A stretch of DNA of 64,000 nucleotides from Novosphingobium sp. IK01 (GTDB taxonomy: Bacteria; Pseudomonadota; Alphaproteobacteria; Sphingomonadales; Sphingomonadaceae), in the NCBI RefSeq assembly GCF_033242265.1, contig NZ_BTFW01000001.1, forward strand, positions 1,302,001 through 1,366,000. Reading direction: 5' to 3'. Numbering within the stretch: the first letter of the stretch is position 1; each line of letters begins with the position of its first letter. The notes beneath the pieces are model-generated. The model had not been told where the DNA came from and searched no databases. It saw nothing but the letters and a program-made list of their open reading frames with translations. Both the position numbers and the translations under genes were made by a program. Below, in pieces: positions 9,862 to 18,554 of this stretch.

Positions 9862-10743
9862 ATGGCCGTCATCAACACCAACATCTCGGCGATCCGCGCC
9901 GCCAATGCCTCGATTTCCGCCTCGCAGCTTGCAGGCGTTGCCATGGAACGCCTTTCGACCGGCAAGCGCATCAATGGCGCCAAGGACGACGCGGCGGGCC
10001 TTGCCATCACCACCACGATGACCTCGCAGATCCAGGGCATGAACCAGGGCATCCGCAACGCCAACGACGGTATCTCGATGGCCCAGACCGCCGATGGCGC
10101 GCTCAACGAAGTGACCGCGATGCTCCAGCGCATCCGCGAACTGGCGGTCCAGTCGAAGTCGGACACCTACCAGCAGTCGGACCGCGATGCGATGCAGTCG
10201 GAAGTCGGCAACCTGACCGCGCAGATCTCCGACGTGCTCAACAACACCCTGTTCAACGGCAACAACACGTTCAAGGTGATGACCACGACCCCGGCCACCG
10301 ACGGTTCGGACGATCTCACCCTCGACATCCAGGCCGGCGCCGAAACCACCAACGTGGTCACCTTGCGCTCGGTCGCTTTCGACGGACAGGTCATGTTCGG
10401 CTCGGGCGCCAGCGCCTATGACCCGACCTCGACCACCCAGTCGCTCGACGTCAGCGACCCGGTCAAGGCCAAGACGACGATGGACAATGTCGACCTCGCG
10501 CTCAAGTCGGTGAGCGCCGTGCGCGCCGAATTCGGCGCCGGGCAGAACCGTCTGCAATCGGTCGTCAACAACCTGACCGACAACGTGACCAACCTTTCGG
10601 ATGCGCGCAGCCGCATTCTCGATACCGATTATTCTGCCGAGACCACCGCGATGGCCAAGGCCCAGATCCTGGCCCAGGCGTCCACCGCGATGATCGCCCA
10701 GGCCAACCAGGCCCAGCAGAATGTCCTGACGCTCCTGAGGTAA
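9862..10743 (+). CDS. Flagellin
   Basis: 293 aa, the filament subunit secreted by the flagellar type III system. The N-terminal D0/D1 helices are canonical (MAVINTNISAIRAAN, then LSTGKRINGAKDDAAGLAI), as are the C-terminal ones (RAEFGAGQNRLQSVVNNL through ending helices in Gln/Ala-rich QAQQNVLTLLR). The variable middle is only about 80 residues, giving a short flagellin as common in alphaproteobacteria. There is no signal peptide, as expected. The ATG was chosen because MAVINTN is the standard start. No other flagellar gene is in the window: neighbours are a helicase and lysyl-tRNA synthetase, so it is probably its own unit with a candidate sigma-28 promoter and a downstream hairpin. Confidence 0.95.
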   Translation: MAVINTNISAIRAANASISASQLAGVAMERLSTGKRINGAKDDAAGLAITTTMTSQIQGMNQGIRNANDGISMAQTADGALNEVTAMLQRIRELAVQSKSDTYQQSDRDAMQSEVGNLTAQISDVLNNTLFNGNNTFKVMTTTPATDGSDDLTLDIQAGAETTNVVTLRSVAFDGQVMFGSGASAYDPTSTTQSLDVSDPVKAKTTMDNVDLALKSVSAVRAEFGAGQNRLQSVVNNLTDNVTNLSDARSRILDTDYSAETTAMAKAQILAQASTAMIAQANQAQQNVLTLLR

Positions 10744-10781
10744 GACCCCACCACACCACGGCCTACGGGAGCCTCCACGGA

Positions 10782-10820
10782 AATGCGGTACAGCCCCTTG
10801 CCGGACTGTGCCGCATTTTC
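10782..10820 (+). terminator. Terminator after flagellin
   Basis: A 12-bp stem AATGCGGTACAG/CTGTGCCGCATT (one G-U), with a 12-nt loop, ends in TTTTC. It lies 38 nt after the flagellin stop and before lysK, on the + strand. Confidence 0.7.
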
Positions 10821-10902
10821 GCGTGTGGCACGGATGCCGGAGCCAAAACCTCGCGCCAAAAACCTTGCACAAGCGGGCGGGAATCGCGAAAGGGCGGGAA
10901 CC

Positions 10903-12528
10903 ATGACCCAAACCGATCTCATCGCCGCCGCCCAAGTCTCCAAGTCCTGGCCGTTCGAGGAAGCGCGCAAGCTCGTCAAGCGCTACCCCGGAGGCAAAAA
11001 GGATGCGGACGGCAAACTGGTGCCGGTGCTGTTCGAGACCGGCTATGGTCCTTCGGGGCTTCCCCATATCGGCACGTTCCAGGAAGTGCTGCGCACGACC
11101 CTCGTGCGCCGCGCCTATGAAGTGCTGACCGGAGGCCACCCCACCCGCCTCGTCGCCTTTTCCGACGACATGGACGGGCTGCGCAAGGTGCCCGACAATG
11201 TCCCGAACAAGGACATGCTGACCGCCCACCTCCAGGAACCCCTCAGCCGCATTCCCGATCCGTTCGGCACCCACGAAAGCTTTGCCCACCACAACAACGC
11301 GATGCTTCGCGAATTCCTCGACCGTTTCGGCTTCGACTACGAATTTGTCTCGGGCGCCGAGCGCTACAACGGGGGCGACTTCGACGAGGCGCTCAAGGGC
11401 GTGCTGCGCAACTTCGACGCGATCATGGGCATCATGCTGCCCACGCTGCGCGAGGAACGCCGCAAGACCTATTCGCCGGTCCTGCCGATCTCGCCCAGCA
11501 ACGGGCAAGTGCTTCAGGTGCCCATCGAGGTGGTCGATGCCGAGGCCGGTCTCGTGCGCTTTGTCGACGTGACCGGCGAGGTCGTCGAGCATTCCATTCT
11601 GGGCGGGCGCTCCAAGCTCCAGTGGAAGGTCGACTGGGCGATGCGCTGGGTGGCGCTGGGCGTCGACTATGAAATGTGCGGCAAGGACCTGACCGACAGC
11701 GTGACCCAGTCGGGCCGCATCGCGCAAGTGCTGGGCGGACGCCGCCCCGAAGGCCTGATCTACGAACTCTTCCTCGACGAGAAGGGCGAGAAGATCTCCA
11801 AGTCGAAGGGCAATGGCCTGACCATCGAGCAGTGGCTCGACTATGGCAGCGAGGAATCGCTGAGCTTCTATCTGTTCCGCGAACCCAAGAGCGCCAAGTC
11901 GCTCCATGTCGGTATCATCCCGCGCGCGGTCGACGAATACTGGCAGTTCCGCGAAAAGCTGGCCAGCCAGCCCATCGAGCAGCAACTGGGCAACCCGGTC
12001 TGGCACCTGCTGCGTGTCAATGGCGCCGGAAACGACACCACGACACCGGGCGCGGGCGATACCCTGCCGGTCACCTATGGTCTCCTGCTCAACCTCGTCG
12101 GGGTGCTGGGCGCCCATGCCACGCGCGAACAGGTCTGGTCCTATCTGGCCAACTATGTCGACAATGCCGATCCGGCGGCCCACCCCGCGCTCGACGCGCT
12201 GGTGACGTGTGCGCTGGCCTACAACCGCGACTTCATCGCCCCCACCCTCGCCCGTCGCAAGCCCGAAGGCGGCGAGGCGGCGGCCCTTGCCGCGCTCGAC
12301 GCGCAACTGGCCACCTGCCCGCAAGACGCCAGCGCCGAAACGCTCCAGAACATGGTCTACGAGATCGGCAAGGATGAAGCCTATGGCTTTGCGTCCTTGC
12401 GCGACTGGTTCAAGGCGCTCTACGAAACCCTGCTCGGCTCCTCGCAGGGGCCGCGCATGGGCAGCTTCATCGTGCTCTATGGCGTGGCCAACACCCGCCG
12501 CCTGATCGCCGAGGCGCTTGCCGCCTGA
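10903..12528 (+). CDS. lysK: Lysyl-tRNA synthetase, class I
   Basis: 541 aa. It charges tRNA-Lys with lysine. This is the class I (archaeal-type) enzyme also used by most alphaproteobacteria instead of class II LysS. The Rossmann catalytic domain carries the HIGH-type motif PHIGT (residues 54-58) and the KMSKS-type loop KISKSKG near 297-303, followed by the alpha-helical anticodon-binding region. The ATG at 10903 was chosen (MTQTDLIAAAQVSKSWPFEEA); the open frame runs upstream into the preceding hairpin and cannot all be coding. A strong bidirectional terminator follows. No class II synthetase is visible in this window. Confidence 0.95.
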   Translation: MTQTDLIAAAQVSKSWPFEEARKLVKRYPGGKKDADGKLVPVLFETGYGPSGLPHIGTFQEVLRTTLVRRAYEVLTGGHPTRLVAFSDDMDGLRKVPDNVPNKDMLTAHLQEPLSRIPDPFGTHESFAHHNNAMLREFLDRFGFDYEFVSGAERYNGGDFDEALKGVLRNFDAIMGIMLPTLREERRKTYSPVLPISPSNGQVLQVPIEVVDAEAGLVRFVDVTGEVVEHSILGGRSKLQWKVDWAMRWVALGVDYEMCGKDLTDSVTQSGRIAQVLGGRRPEGLIYELFLDEKGEKISKSKGNGLTIEQWLDYGSEESLSFYLFREPKSAKSLHVGIIPRAVDEYWQFREKLASQPIEQQLGNPVWHLLRVNGAGNDTTTPGAGDTLPVTYGLLLNLVGVLGAHATREQVWSYLANYVDNADPAAHPALDALVTCALAYNRDFIAPTLARRKPEGGEAAALAALDAQLATCPQDASAETLQNMVYEIGKDEAYGFASLRDWFKALYETLLGSSQGPRMGSFIVLYGVANTRRLIAEALAA

Positions 12529-12546
12529 GGTGAACGCAGGAACACG

Positions 12547-12587
12547 AAAAAAGGGGCTGATCCGGGTCGGTTCAGCCCCTTTTTTTG
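12547..12587. terminator. Bidirectional terminator, lysK and the convergent hydrolase
   Basis: The stem GGGGCTGA/TCAGCCCC is flanked by an A run on the left and a T run on the right (AAAAAAGGGGCTGA ... TCAGCCCCTTTTTTT), so it can terminate transcription in both directions. It sits between the lysK stop and the - strand hydrolase stop. Confidence 0.93.
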
Positions 12588-12624
12588 CATGTCAGATCCC
12601 CAGGATTTCAGGGGCGCCAAGGAT

Positions 12625-13305
12625 TCAGGCACCCAGCCGCCGCAGCGCCGGGTCGATGAAGCGCCGGGGCACCGGGCCATAGCGGGCCGGCCCTTCCTCA
12701 AGGCTGAGCGGGCGCGGCAGCAGGCGGTTGAGCAGCAGGCGTCCGAAGCTCCATTCCCCCAGACCCGATTGCGCGTTGATATGGCCGACCGCCCCCGCAT
12801 CGGCAAAGCGCGCGCCCCAGTGCCCGGCCATCTGGCGGCTGGTGCCGAAGCGGGCATAGGGATCGTCGCGGCTGGCCACGACAATGGCGGGAAACGGCAG
12901 TTCGTGGGCGGGCAACGGGGCAAAACGGGTCAGCCGCCGGTCGCGCACCTCGTGCTCGACATCGGGCGGGGCGACCAGCAGCGCGCCGACCACAGGCTGG
13001 CCCTTGGGACCACTGGCGAGGCGCTCATACTCGGCCCACCAGGCCACCGCGTGGCAGCCCAGACTGTGGGCAACCAGCACGACAGGCCGACCAGCCCCTT
13101 CATGAGCGCGCTGGATCGCCAGCGCCAGCTTGTTGACCCAGGTGTTGCGATGGGGATCATCCCACAGCCCGAGGTCCACCCGATGGCAATCGGGCAAAGT
13201 CTGTTCCCACAGCGTCTGCCAGTGACCGGGACCCGAATTGGCGAGTCCGGGCACCGTGAGGATCACGGGATCGGTGCGGCGCGTGGAGGCATGTTCATGA
13301 GCCAT
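12625..13305 (-). CDS. RBBP9/YdeN-type serine hydrolase
   Basis: 226 aa alpha/beta hydrolase of the RBBP9/YdeN family, cytosolic. The nucleophile elbow is AHSLGC with Ser81; the acid is probably Asp147 in SRDDPY and the base His175 in GHINA, in the right order. The N-terminal PGLANSGPGHWQ loop would form the oxyanion hole and is characteristic of this family. The natural substrate is unknown. The ATG start gives MAHEHASTRRTDPVILTVPG. It is transcribed alone, convergent with lysK and divergent from the deacetylase-led operon across a 295-nt gap in which I see no clear promoter motif. Confidence 0.86.
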   Translation of the reverse strand: MAHEHASTRRTDPVILTVPGLANSGPGHWQTLWEQTLPDCHRVDLGLWDDPHRNTWVNKLALAIQRAHEGAGRPVVLVAHSLGCHAVAWWAEYERLASGPKGQPVVGALLVAPPDVEHEVRDRRLTRFAPLPAHELPFPAIVVASRDDPYARFGTSRQMAGHWGARFADAGAVGHINAQSGLGEWSFGRLLLNRLLPRPLSLEEGPARYGPVPRRFIDPALRRLGA

Positions 13306-13600
13306 ACAAGTTCTCCCGAAGAGGAAGCGGCCGGTCGACTCGGACTACGTCCCGACACAGCTGGACAATAACTCAATCTTTGAAGTAGACAATGGCGGAA
13401 CGACGAAACGACGGCTCTTTGCGCCGGACGGCGAAGGCGGCGACGCAGATGGCTTGCCCACTGTCTTCGCTTGCGCCGGGCGCGATGACCGTTGCATTTC
13501 CCGGCCAATTGCGACAGGCCCCGCAACGGGGACATCATTTCTGGGGATCGAGCCTGCGTGCCTGTCGCGCGGGCCGCAAAGGGACGATAGCGGACGCCGC

Positions 13601-14380
13601 ATGACTGCACCTGCCACGCCTGTCGCGCCGCGCAAGCGCCTGCTCGCCTCGATCCACGATGTCAGCCCCCGTTTCGAACGCCAGGTCGACATGCTGGCCG
13701 AGCGCCTCTCGGGCCATCTGGGCGCGGGCCGCTTTGCCATGCTGGTCATCCCCGATCACTGGCGCGGCGCGCCGATCGCGGGCAATGCCGCGTTTCAGGC
13801 CCGCCTGCGCGGCTGGGCCGACATGGGCATCGAGATGTTCCTCCACGGCTGGGCCCACAAGGACGAAACCCCCGCCACGCAGGGCCTCGCAGGCTTCAAG
13901 GGCAAGCACATGACCGCGGGCGAAGGAGAGTTCCTGAACCTCTCCCACGCGCAGGCGGTCGAGCGCATGAGCGCGGGCAAGGCCCTGGTCGAGGACATCC
14001 TGGGCCGCCCCGTGGCCGGTTTCATCGCGCCGGCCTGGCTCTATGGCGAAGGCGCCCATGCGGCCCTGTCCGAACTGGGCTTTGCCCTGGCCGAAGACCA
14101 CATGAAAGTCTGGCGCCCGGCCGACGGCATGGTGCTGGCCAAGGGCCCGGTGATCACCTGGGCCAGCCGCAGCAAGGCGCGCATCGCCTCCTCGCTGTGG
14201 TTTTCCGCGCTGGCGCGTCAGGCCCTGCCCGCGCTGCGCACGGTGCGCGTCGCGGTTCACCCCGGCGATACGACCGTTCCCGCCCTGCTTGCATCGATCG
14301 ACAGCACGCTTGCACGCTTTGCACGAAGCCACGTGCCCTCGCGCTATGCGAGCCTTCAGGGTCCGGCAGGTCTCTTTTGA
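13601..14380 (+). CDS. DUF2334 polysaccharide deacetylase-like protein
   Basis: 259 aa, no signal peptide from the chosen ATG (MTAPATPVAPRKRLLASIHDVSPRF). It has the NodB-like fold signatures of the DUF2334 family: an SIHDVSP strand with the first Asp, an MFLHGWAHKDE segment with the His/His metal site, and a late FIAPAWLYGE strand. Such proteins are predicted de-N-acetylases or related hydrolases of glycans. The frame is open upstream to 13454, but that stretch looks non-coding. The stop (TGA 14378-14380) overlaps the TTG start of the glycosyltransferase, so this is the first gene of a tightly coupled five- or six-gene operon. Confidence 0.82.
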   Translation: MTAPATPVAPRKRLLASIHDVSPRFERQVDMLAERLSGHLGAGRFAMLVIPDHWRGAPIAGNAAFQARLRGWADMGIEMFLHGWAHKDETPATQGLAGFKGKHMTAGEGEFLNLSHAQAVERMSAGKALVEDILGRPVAGFIAPAWLYGEGAHAALSELGFALAEDHMKVWRPADGMVLAKGPVITWASRSKARIASSLWFSALARQALPALRTVRVAVHPGDTTVPALLASIDSTLARFARSHVPSRYASLQGPAGLF

Positions 14381-15612
14381 GCGAGCCCGGTTTGAGCGGG
14401 GCAGGCCCCTCGGGTACGGCGCGCGCCCGGCCTGACCAAGCCTTGCGCGTCCTGACGTTCCTGCACAGCTTCGAGCCGGGCGGGGTGGAGCGCGTGGCGC
14501 TGCGCCTTCACCGCGCATGGCTGGCCGCCGGGGCAGATGCGCGCCTCGTGCTGGGCCGCACGCAAGGCGCGATGCGCAGCGAATGGCCGGATCTGGACAC
14601 CCTCAGGGCCGACGTTTTCGACAGCCATGGCCTGCCCACCGCCGCGTGGGAAACGCTCTGGATGATGCTGCGCCTGCCCGGCGCCATCAGGCGCCACCAG
14701 CCCGACGTGCTGTTCTGCGCGGGCAATTCCTATACTGTCGTGGCCGTGACCATGCGCCTCGTGCTGGGCCGCCGCTGCCCGCCGATCCTCGCCAAGATCA
14801 GCAACGATCTGACCCGCGCCGACCTGCCCGCCCCGGCCCGCCCGTTCTACCGGATGTGGCTGCGCATTCAGGGCCGCCTGCTCGACCGTCTGGTCGGCAT
14901 GGCCGAACCCATGCGCGCCGAACTCGAAACCCTGATGCAGGCCCCGCCCGCGCATGTCGCGATCATCGACGATCCCGCGCTGGAGGAAGCCCAGATCGCC
15001 CGGCTCGAAGCCCTGCCCCGCCCCGCGCATGACGGGAAAGGGCGCCGCTTCCTCGCCATCGGGCGGCTGGCCGCACAGAAGAACTTCCCGCTCCTGCTCG
15101 ACGCCTTCGCGCGGATCGCACGGGGGCAGGACCGCCTGACCATTCTGGGCGAAGGCAGCGCGCGCCGCGCCCTCGAAGCCCAGGCCCGCGCACTGGGCAT
15201 CGCCGACCGGGTGTCCCTGCCCGGCCACGTCAACCCGGTGTCCGACGCGCTGCTGGCCGCCGATGCGCTCGTGCTCTCGTCCGACTACGAAGGCGTGCCC
15301 GCCGTCGTGCCCGAGGCGCTGGCTGCCGGGCTGCCGGTCGTTGCAACCGATTGCGCGGTGAGCATGGGCGACCTTCTGGGCCGCACCGAGACGGGCCAGA
15401 CCACAGGCCCGAACACAGGCCCGAACACAGGTGAGGCCCGCTTCGGCCTGCTCGTGCCCGTGCGCGATGCCGCCGCGCTGGCCGGGGCCATGGACCGTAT
15501 CGCCGAACAGCCGTTCGATCCCCGCGCCGCGCGCGCGCAGGCCCGCCGCTTCACGGTGGAAATCGCCGCGCGCCGCTATCTGGCGGAAATGGAGCAACTC
15601 GCCCATGCCTGA
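14377..15612 (+). CDS. Glycosyltransferase, GT4 type
   Basis: About 411 aa from a TTG that overlaps the previous stop (TTGA); a second TTG five codons later is possible. GT-B fold: an N-terminal acceptor domain opening LRVLTFLHSFEPGGVERVALRLH, with the Gly-rich loop typical of GT4 enzymes, and a C-terminal nucleotide-sugar domain with AIGRLAAQKNFPLLLDAF and an E-x7-E region EGVPAVVPEALAAGLPVVATD. Two perfect 12-bp repeats (15403-15426) insert a TGPNTGPNTG stretch in a surface loop near residue 345. Donor and acceptor are unknown; the operon suggests assembly of a surface or lipid-linked glycan. Confidence 0.87.
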   Translation: MSEPGLSGAGPSGTARARPDQALRVLTFLHSFEPGGVERVALRLHRAWLAAGADARLVLGRTQGAMRSEWPDLDTLRADVFDSHGLPTAAWETLWMMLRLPGAIRRHQPDVLFCAGNSYTVVAVTMRLVLGRRCPPILAKISNDLTRADLPAPARPFYRMWLRIQGRLLDRLVGMAEPMRAELETLMQAPPAHVAIIDDPALEEAQIARLEALPRPAHDGKGRRFLAIGRLAAQKNFPLLLDAFARIARGQDRLTILGEGSARRALEAQARALGIADRVSLPGHVNPVSDALLAADALVLSSDYEGVPAVVPEALAAGLPVVATDCAVSMGDLLGRTETGQTTGPNTGPNTGEARFGLLVPVRDAAALAGAMDRIAEQPFDPRAARAQARRFTVEIAARRYLAEMEQLAHA

Positions 15613-15754
15613 ATCTGCCCCGCCTGAATCGCCCCGGCCTGAGCGCCTTTGTCCCGCCATCGCCTGTGCCGATGGAATGCCCCCCATTCATAAAGCCGGT
15701 GGCGCCCAGCCCCGCTTGCCTGTAACGCCGACCGGCCTGAACGAGACACGATGA
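15605..15754 (+). CDS. Possible 49-aa linker ORF between glycosyltransferase and membrane gene
   Basis: The ATG overlaps the last codons of the glycosyltransferase, and the stop (TGA 15752-15754) overlaps the ATG of the membrane protein (ATGA). The 49 codons give a Pro-rich peptide (MPESAPPESPRPERLCPAIA start) with no recognisable domain. The double overlap is just what a coupling ORF would show, and it removes an otherwise untranslated 138-nt gap in a compact operon. GC-rich DNA produces such frames by chance, so existence as a protein is uncertain. Confidence 0.3.
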   Translation: MPESAPPESPRPERLCPAIACADGMPPIHKAGGAQPRLPVTPTGLNETR

Positions 15755-16656
15755 CCAACCCCGCGATTCCCGAAACGGCCCCTCCCGTAGTGGAGGGTGG
15801 CTTGCGCAAATGGAGCGCCTATCTGGGCCCGGCCATCTCGGTGGCGATTCTGGGCGCTGTGCTCATGCAGTTGCGTCAGCTCAACTGGCCGATGGTCTGG
15901 TCGATCATCCCCCGCTCGCCGCTGATCTGGCTGGTTCTGGCAGCCAGCTATTTCTCGGGCCCGGTGGCCGACTGGGTGATCTTCCGCAAGCTCTGGGGCA
16001 TTCCGCTCTCGGGGCTGGCGCCGCTGCTCAAGAAGCTGGTCGGCAACGAATTGCTGATGGGCTATGTCGGCGAAGTCTACTTCTACGACTGGGCCCGCCG
16101 CCATGTAAAAATGGACAGCTCGCCCTTCGGCGCGGTCAAGGACGTGGCCATTCTCTCGGCGCTGGCGGGCAATTTCACCACCATCATCATGCTCGCGATC
16201 ACCTGGCCGCTGATCAGCCCGCTCGGCTTCGGGGCCGACGGCAAAGTGCTGATCGTATCGATTGCGGTCGTCCTGCTGACCTCGGCGGGGATCATGCTGT
16301 TCCGCAATGGCCTGCTCAGCCTGCCGCGCCGCGACTTGTGGTTCGTGTTCAACGTCCACTGCCTGCGCATCATCGTGGGCACGGCGCTCTCGGCGCTGGC
16401 CTGGCACCTGATCCTGCCCGAAGTGGGCATCGGATCGTGGCTGCTGCTCTCCACCATCCGCCTTCTTCTGGCCCGCCTGCCGTTGATTCCGAACAAGGAT
16501 CTGGCCTTTGCGGGGATTACTGCGCTGCTCGTCGGGCGCGAGGTTCAGACCGGAGTCATGATCGCCATGATTTCCATGCTGATCGTCGCGACGCACGTCG
16601 TGCTGTTCATCGGCCTCTTGCTGCTGGACCTGGTGCAGAAGGAGAAGAATGCGTGA
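15751..16656 (+). CDS. Polytopic membrane protein, LPG-synthase-TM-like
   Basis: 301 aa with about seven or eight hydrophobic segments and no large soluble domain. The arrangement (a conserved GNELLMGYVGEVYFYDWAR loop, then alternating membrane spans, and a short charged C-terminus QKEKNA) resembles the membrane part of lysylphosphatidylglycerol synthase/flippase-like proteins (UPF0104), but the match is by general pattern and I cannot name a function. It is placed between two glycosyltransferases, so a role in moving or anchoring a lipid-linked glycan is a reasonable inference. Start and stop both overlap neighbours by 4 nt. Confidence 0.72.
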   Translation: MTNPAIPETAPPVVEGGLRKWSAYLGPAISVAILGAVLMQLRQLNWPMVWSIIPRSPLIWLVLAASYFSGPVADWVIFRKLWGIPLSGLAPLLKKLVGNELLMGYVGEVYFYDWARRHVKMDSSPFGAVKDVAILSALAGNFTTIIMLAITWPLISPLGFGADGKVLIVSIAVVLLTSAGIMLFRNGLLSLPRRDLWFVFNVHCLRIIVGTALSALAWHLILPEVGIGSWLLLSTIRLLLARLPLIPNKDLAFAGITALLVGREVQTGVMIAMISMLIVATHVVLFIGLLLLDLVQKEKNA

Positions 16657-17261
16657 AAATTCCGCCCTTCCCGGCGTTTGCGTCGGCACGGGTCCGATCG
16701 GGTGCGCCGCGCGCCGCCGCGCGCGTGCTGGCAACCCTGGCCCTGCCGGGCGCCGCCCTGCTGCTTTCCGCTGCCGCCCCGATCATTCCCTCGACCCCCG
16801 ATCTGGGCAAGGCCGAAGGGCAATGCCGCCCCGGTGAAAGCGGCCCGGCCTTCCTCGTCGACGTGCTCGGCCTCAAGGACCGCACCGGCAAGCTCAAGCT
16901 CGAAGTCTATCCGGCCAACGACGAGGATTTCCTCGCCGACGACAATGTGCTGGTCTCGGCGGGCAAGACCTTCCGCCGGGTGGAGATCACCCCGCCTGCC
17001 GAGCCGACCCCGCGCCTTTGCGTGCGCCTGCCCGGCCCCGGCCACTATACGGTGATGCTGCTCCACGACCGCGACAGCAACCACCGCTTCAACTGGCAGC
17101 GCGACGGCATCGGCTTTTCCAACAACCCCCATCTGGGCTGGTCCAAGCCCAAGGCGGCGAGCGTTTCGGTTGCCGCCGGCGAACGGCCCACGCCGTTGCG
17201 GATCGTGCTGAATTACCGTAATGGTCTGCTCTCGGTCGGGCCGATCAAGGGGGCACGATGA
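16653..17261 (+). CDS. DUF2141 domain secreted protein
   Basis: 202 aa, starting at a GTG that overlaps the previous stop. Residues 1-45 include an Arg-rich n-region and a hydrophobic core ending near SAAAP, a probable signal peptide. The rest matches the small beta-sandwich DUF2141 family: GKLKLEVYPANDEDFL, then a central LCVRLPGPGHYTVMLLHDRDSNHRFN with the conserved HDRDxN, and GIGFSNNPHLGWSKPK. The function of DUF2141 is unknown. Its fixed place between the membrane protein and the second glycosyltransferase suggests a periplasmic accessory role. The stop overlaps the next ATG (ATGA). Confidence 0.83.
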   Translation: MKIPPFPAFASARVRSGAPRAAARVLATLALPGAALLLSAAAPIIPSTPDLGKAEGQCRPGESGPAFLVDVLGLKDRTGKLKLEVYPANDEDFLADDNVLVSAGKTFRRVEITPPAEPTPRLCVRLPGPGHYTVMLLHDRDSNHRFNWQRDGIGFSNNPHLGWSKPKAASVSVAAGERPTPLRIVLNYRNGLLSVGPIKGAR

Positions 17262-18430
17262 AGCTGGTCGATGTCAGCGCGTTCTATGCTCCCAAGGGCG
17301 GCGGCGTGCGCACCTATGTCGAGCGCAAGCTCAAGGCGGGCGAGGCACTGGGCCACAATGTGACCGTGATCGCGCCGGGCGAGGATGACCGCATCGAGCA
17401 GCGCGGCCCGCGCTCGAAGATCGTCTGGCTCAAGAGCAAGCTGTTCCCGCTCGATTTCAACTACCGCTGGTTTTCCGACATTCCCGCGCTCTACGATGCG
17501 CTCGACGCCGAAGATCCTGATTTCGTCGAGGTTTCCTCGCCCTGGCGCAGCGCCAGCGTGGTCGCCGACTGGCCGGGCAAGGCCCCGCGCGCGCTGATCA
17601 TGCATGCCGATCCCTTGTCGGCCTATGCCTATTACTATCTCGATCCGGTCGCCACGCGCACCACCATCGACAGCGTGTTCGAACGCTACTGGCGCCACTT
17701 GCGCCGCCTCGACGAACGCTGCGCGATGATCGTGAGCGCCAGCACGAGCCTGTCGCAGCGACTGATCGCCGGTGGCCTCAAGCATGTCGTGACCAATCCG
17801 ATGGGGGTCGATCCGGGCATCTTCTCGCCCGACTTGCGCGATCCGGCCTTGCGCAAGGGCCTGCTCGAACTGTGCGAACTGCCCGAGACGGCCACGCTGC
17901 TGCTCGGTGTCGGGCGGTTCTCGACCGAAAAACGCTGGCCGATGGTCGTCGATGCCGTGGCTTCTGCCGGGCATCACCATGCGGTCGGCCTGGTGCTGGC
18001 CGGGCAAGGCCGCTCGCGCAAGGTGATCGAACGCCGCATCGGCGAGAACCCGCATATCCGCGTGCTGGCCCCGATCACGAAGCGCGACGAACTCGCCCGC
18101 GTGATGGCCAGCGCCGACGCCCTGCTCCATGGTTGCGAAGCCGAGACGTTCTGCATCGTCGCAGCCGAAGCCCGCGCCAGCGGGTTGCCGCTGATCACCC
18201 CCGACGAAGGCGGCGCCTCGGACCAGGCACGGGCCTCGAACGGGTGGATCTATGAATCGGCCCATGCCGCCTCGGCGGCGCAGGCCGTGGCCGACTATTG
18301 CCTTGCCCGCGAGGCCGGACGCGATGGCCCGCGCGCCCATGTGCCCCCGCCGCGCACGATGGACGACCATTTCCGCGAGCTGTTCGCCTCGTACGAGGCG
18401 GTGCTGGCCGGGGAACGGCAGGCAGCCTGA
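17258..18430 (+). CDS. Glycosyltransferase, GT4 type
   Basis: 390 aa GT-B enzyme. The N-terminus MKLVDVSAFYAPKGGGVRTYVERK carries the GGG-x-R-T-Y loop seen in GT4 transferases; the C-terminal half has GVGRFSTEKRWPMVVDAV and the donor-binding GCEAETFCIVAAEARASGLPLI region with the paired Glu. No signal peptide or membrane span, so it works at the cytosolic face. It is the last gene of the DUF2334-led operon, coupled by a 4-nt overlap. It is distinct in sequence from the glycosyltransferase at the start of the operon, implying at least two different sugar additions. The sugar is unknown. Confidence 0.87.
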   Translation: MKLVDVSAFYAPKGGGVRTYVERKLKAGEALGHNVTVIAPGEDDRIEQRGPRSKIVWLKSKLFPLDFNYRWFSDIPALYDALDAEDPDFVEVSSPWRSASVVADWPGKAPRALIMHADPLSAYAYYYLDPVATRTTIDSVFERYWRHLRRLDERCAMIVSASTSLSQRLIAGGLKHVVTNPMGVDPGIFSPDLRDPALRKGLLELCELPETATLLLGVGRFSTEKRWPMVVDAVASAGHHHAVGLVLAGQGRSRKVIERRIGENPHIRVLAPITKRDELARVMASADALLHGCEAETFCIVAAEARASGLPLITPDEGGASDQARASNGWIYESAHAASAAQAVADYCLAREAGRDGPRAHVPPPRTMDDHFRELFASYEAVLAGERQAA

Positions 18431-18486
18431 GAGCCCGACCCGAAAGTCAGGCGGCGGAGGTTTGGAGCGGGCTCTGAGCTTTTTCG
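18431..18486 (+). terminator. Possible terminator after the glycan operon
   Basis: GAGCCCG (18431-18437) can pair with CGGGCTC (18468-18474), and GAGCTTTTT follows. The 30-nt loop and only 7-bp stem make this a weak call; its position directly after the operon's last stop is the main support. Confidence 0.4.
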
Positions 18487-18554
18487 CGTTTTTCGAGGAT
18501 CAAACGACACGCAGGGTCCCGGACACGTCCGAAGCCCTGCGCAAGGTTCGTATT

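Noticed and set aside
12190..12335. Possible rearrangement or frameshift near the end of lysK
   Set aside because: The lysK frame is intact to its stop and matches the family length; nothing supports a break.
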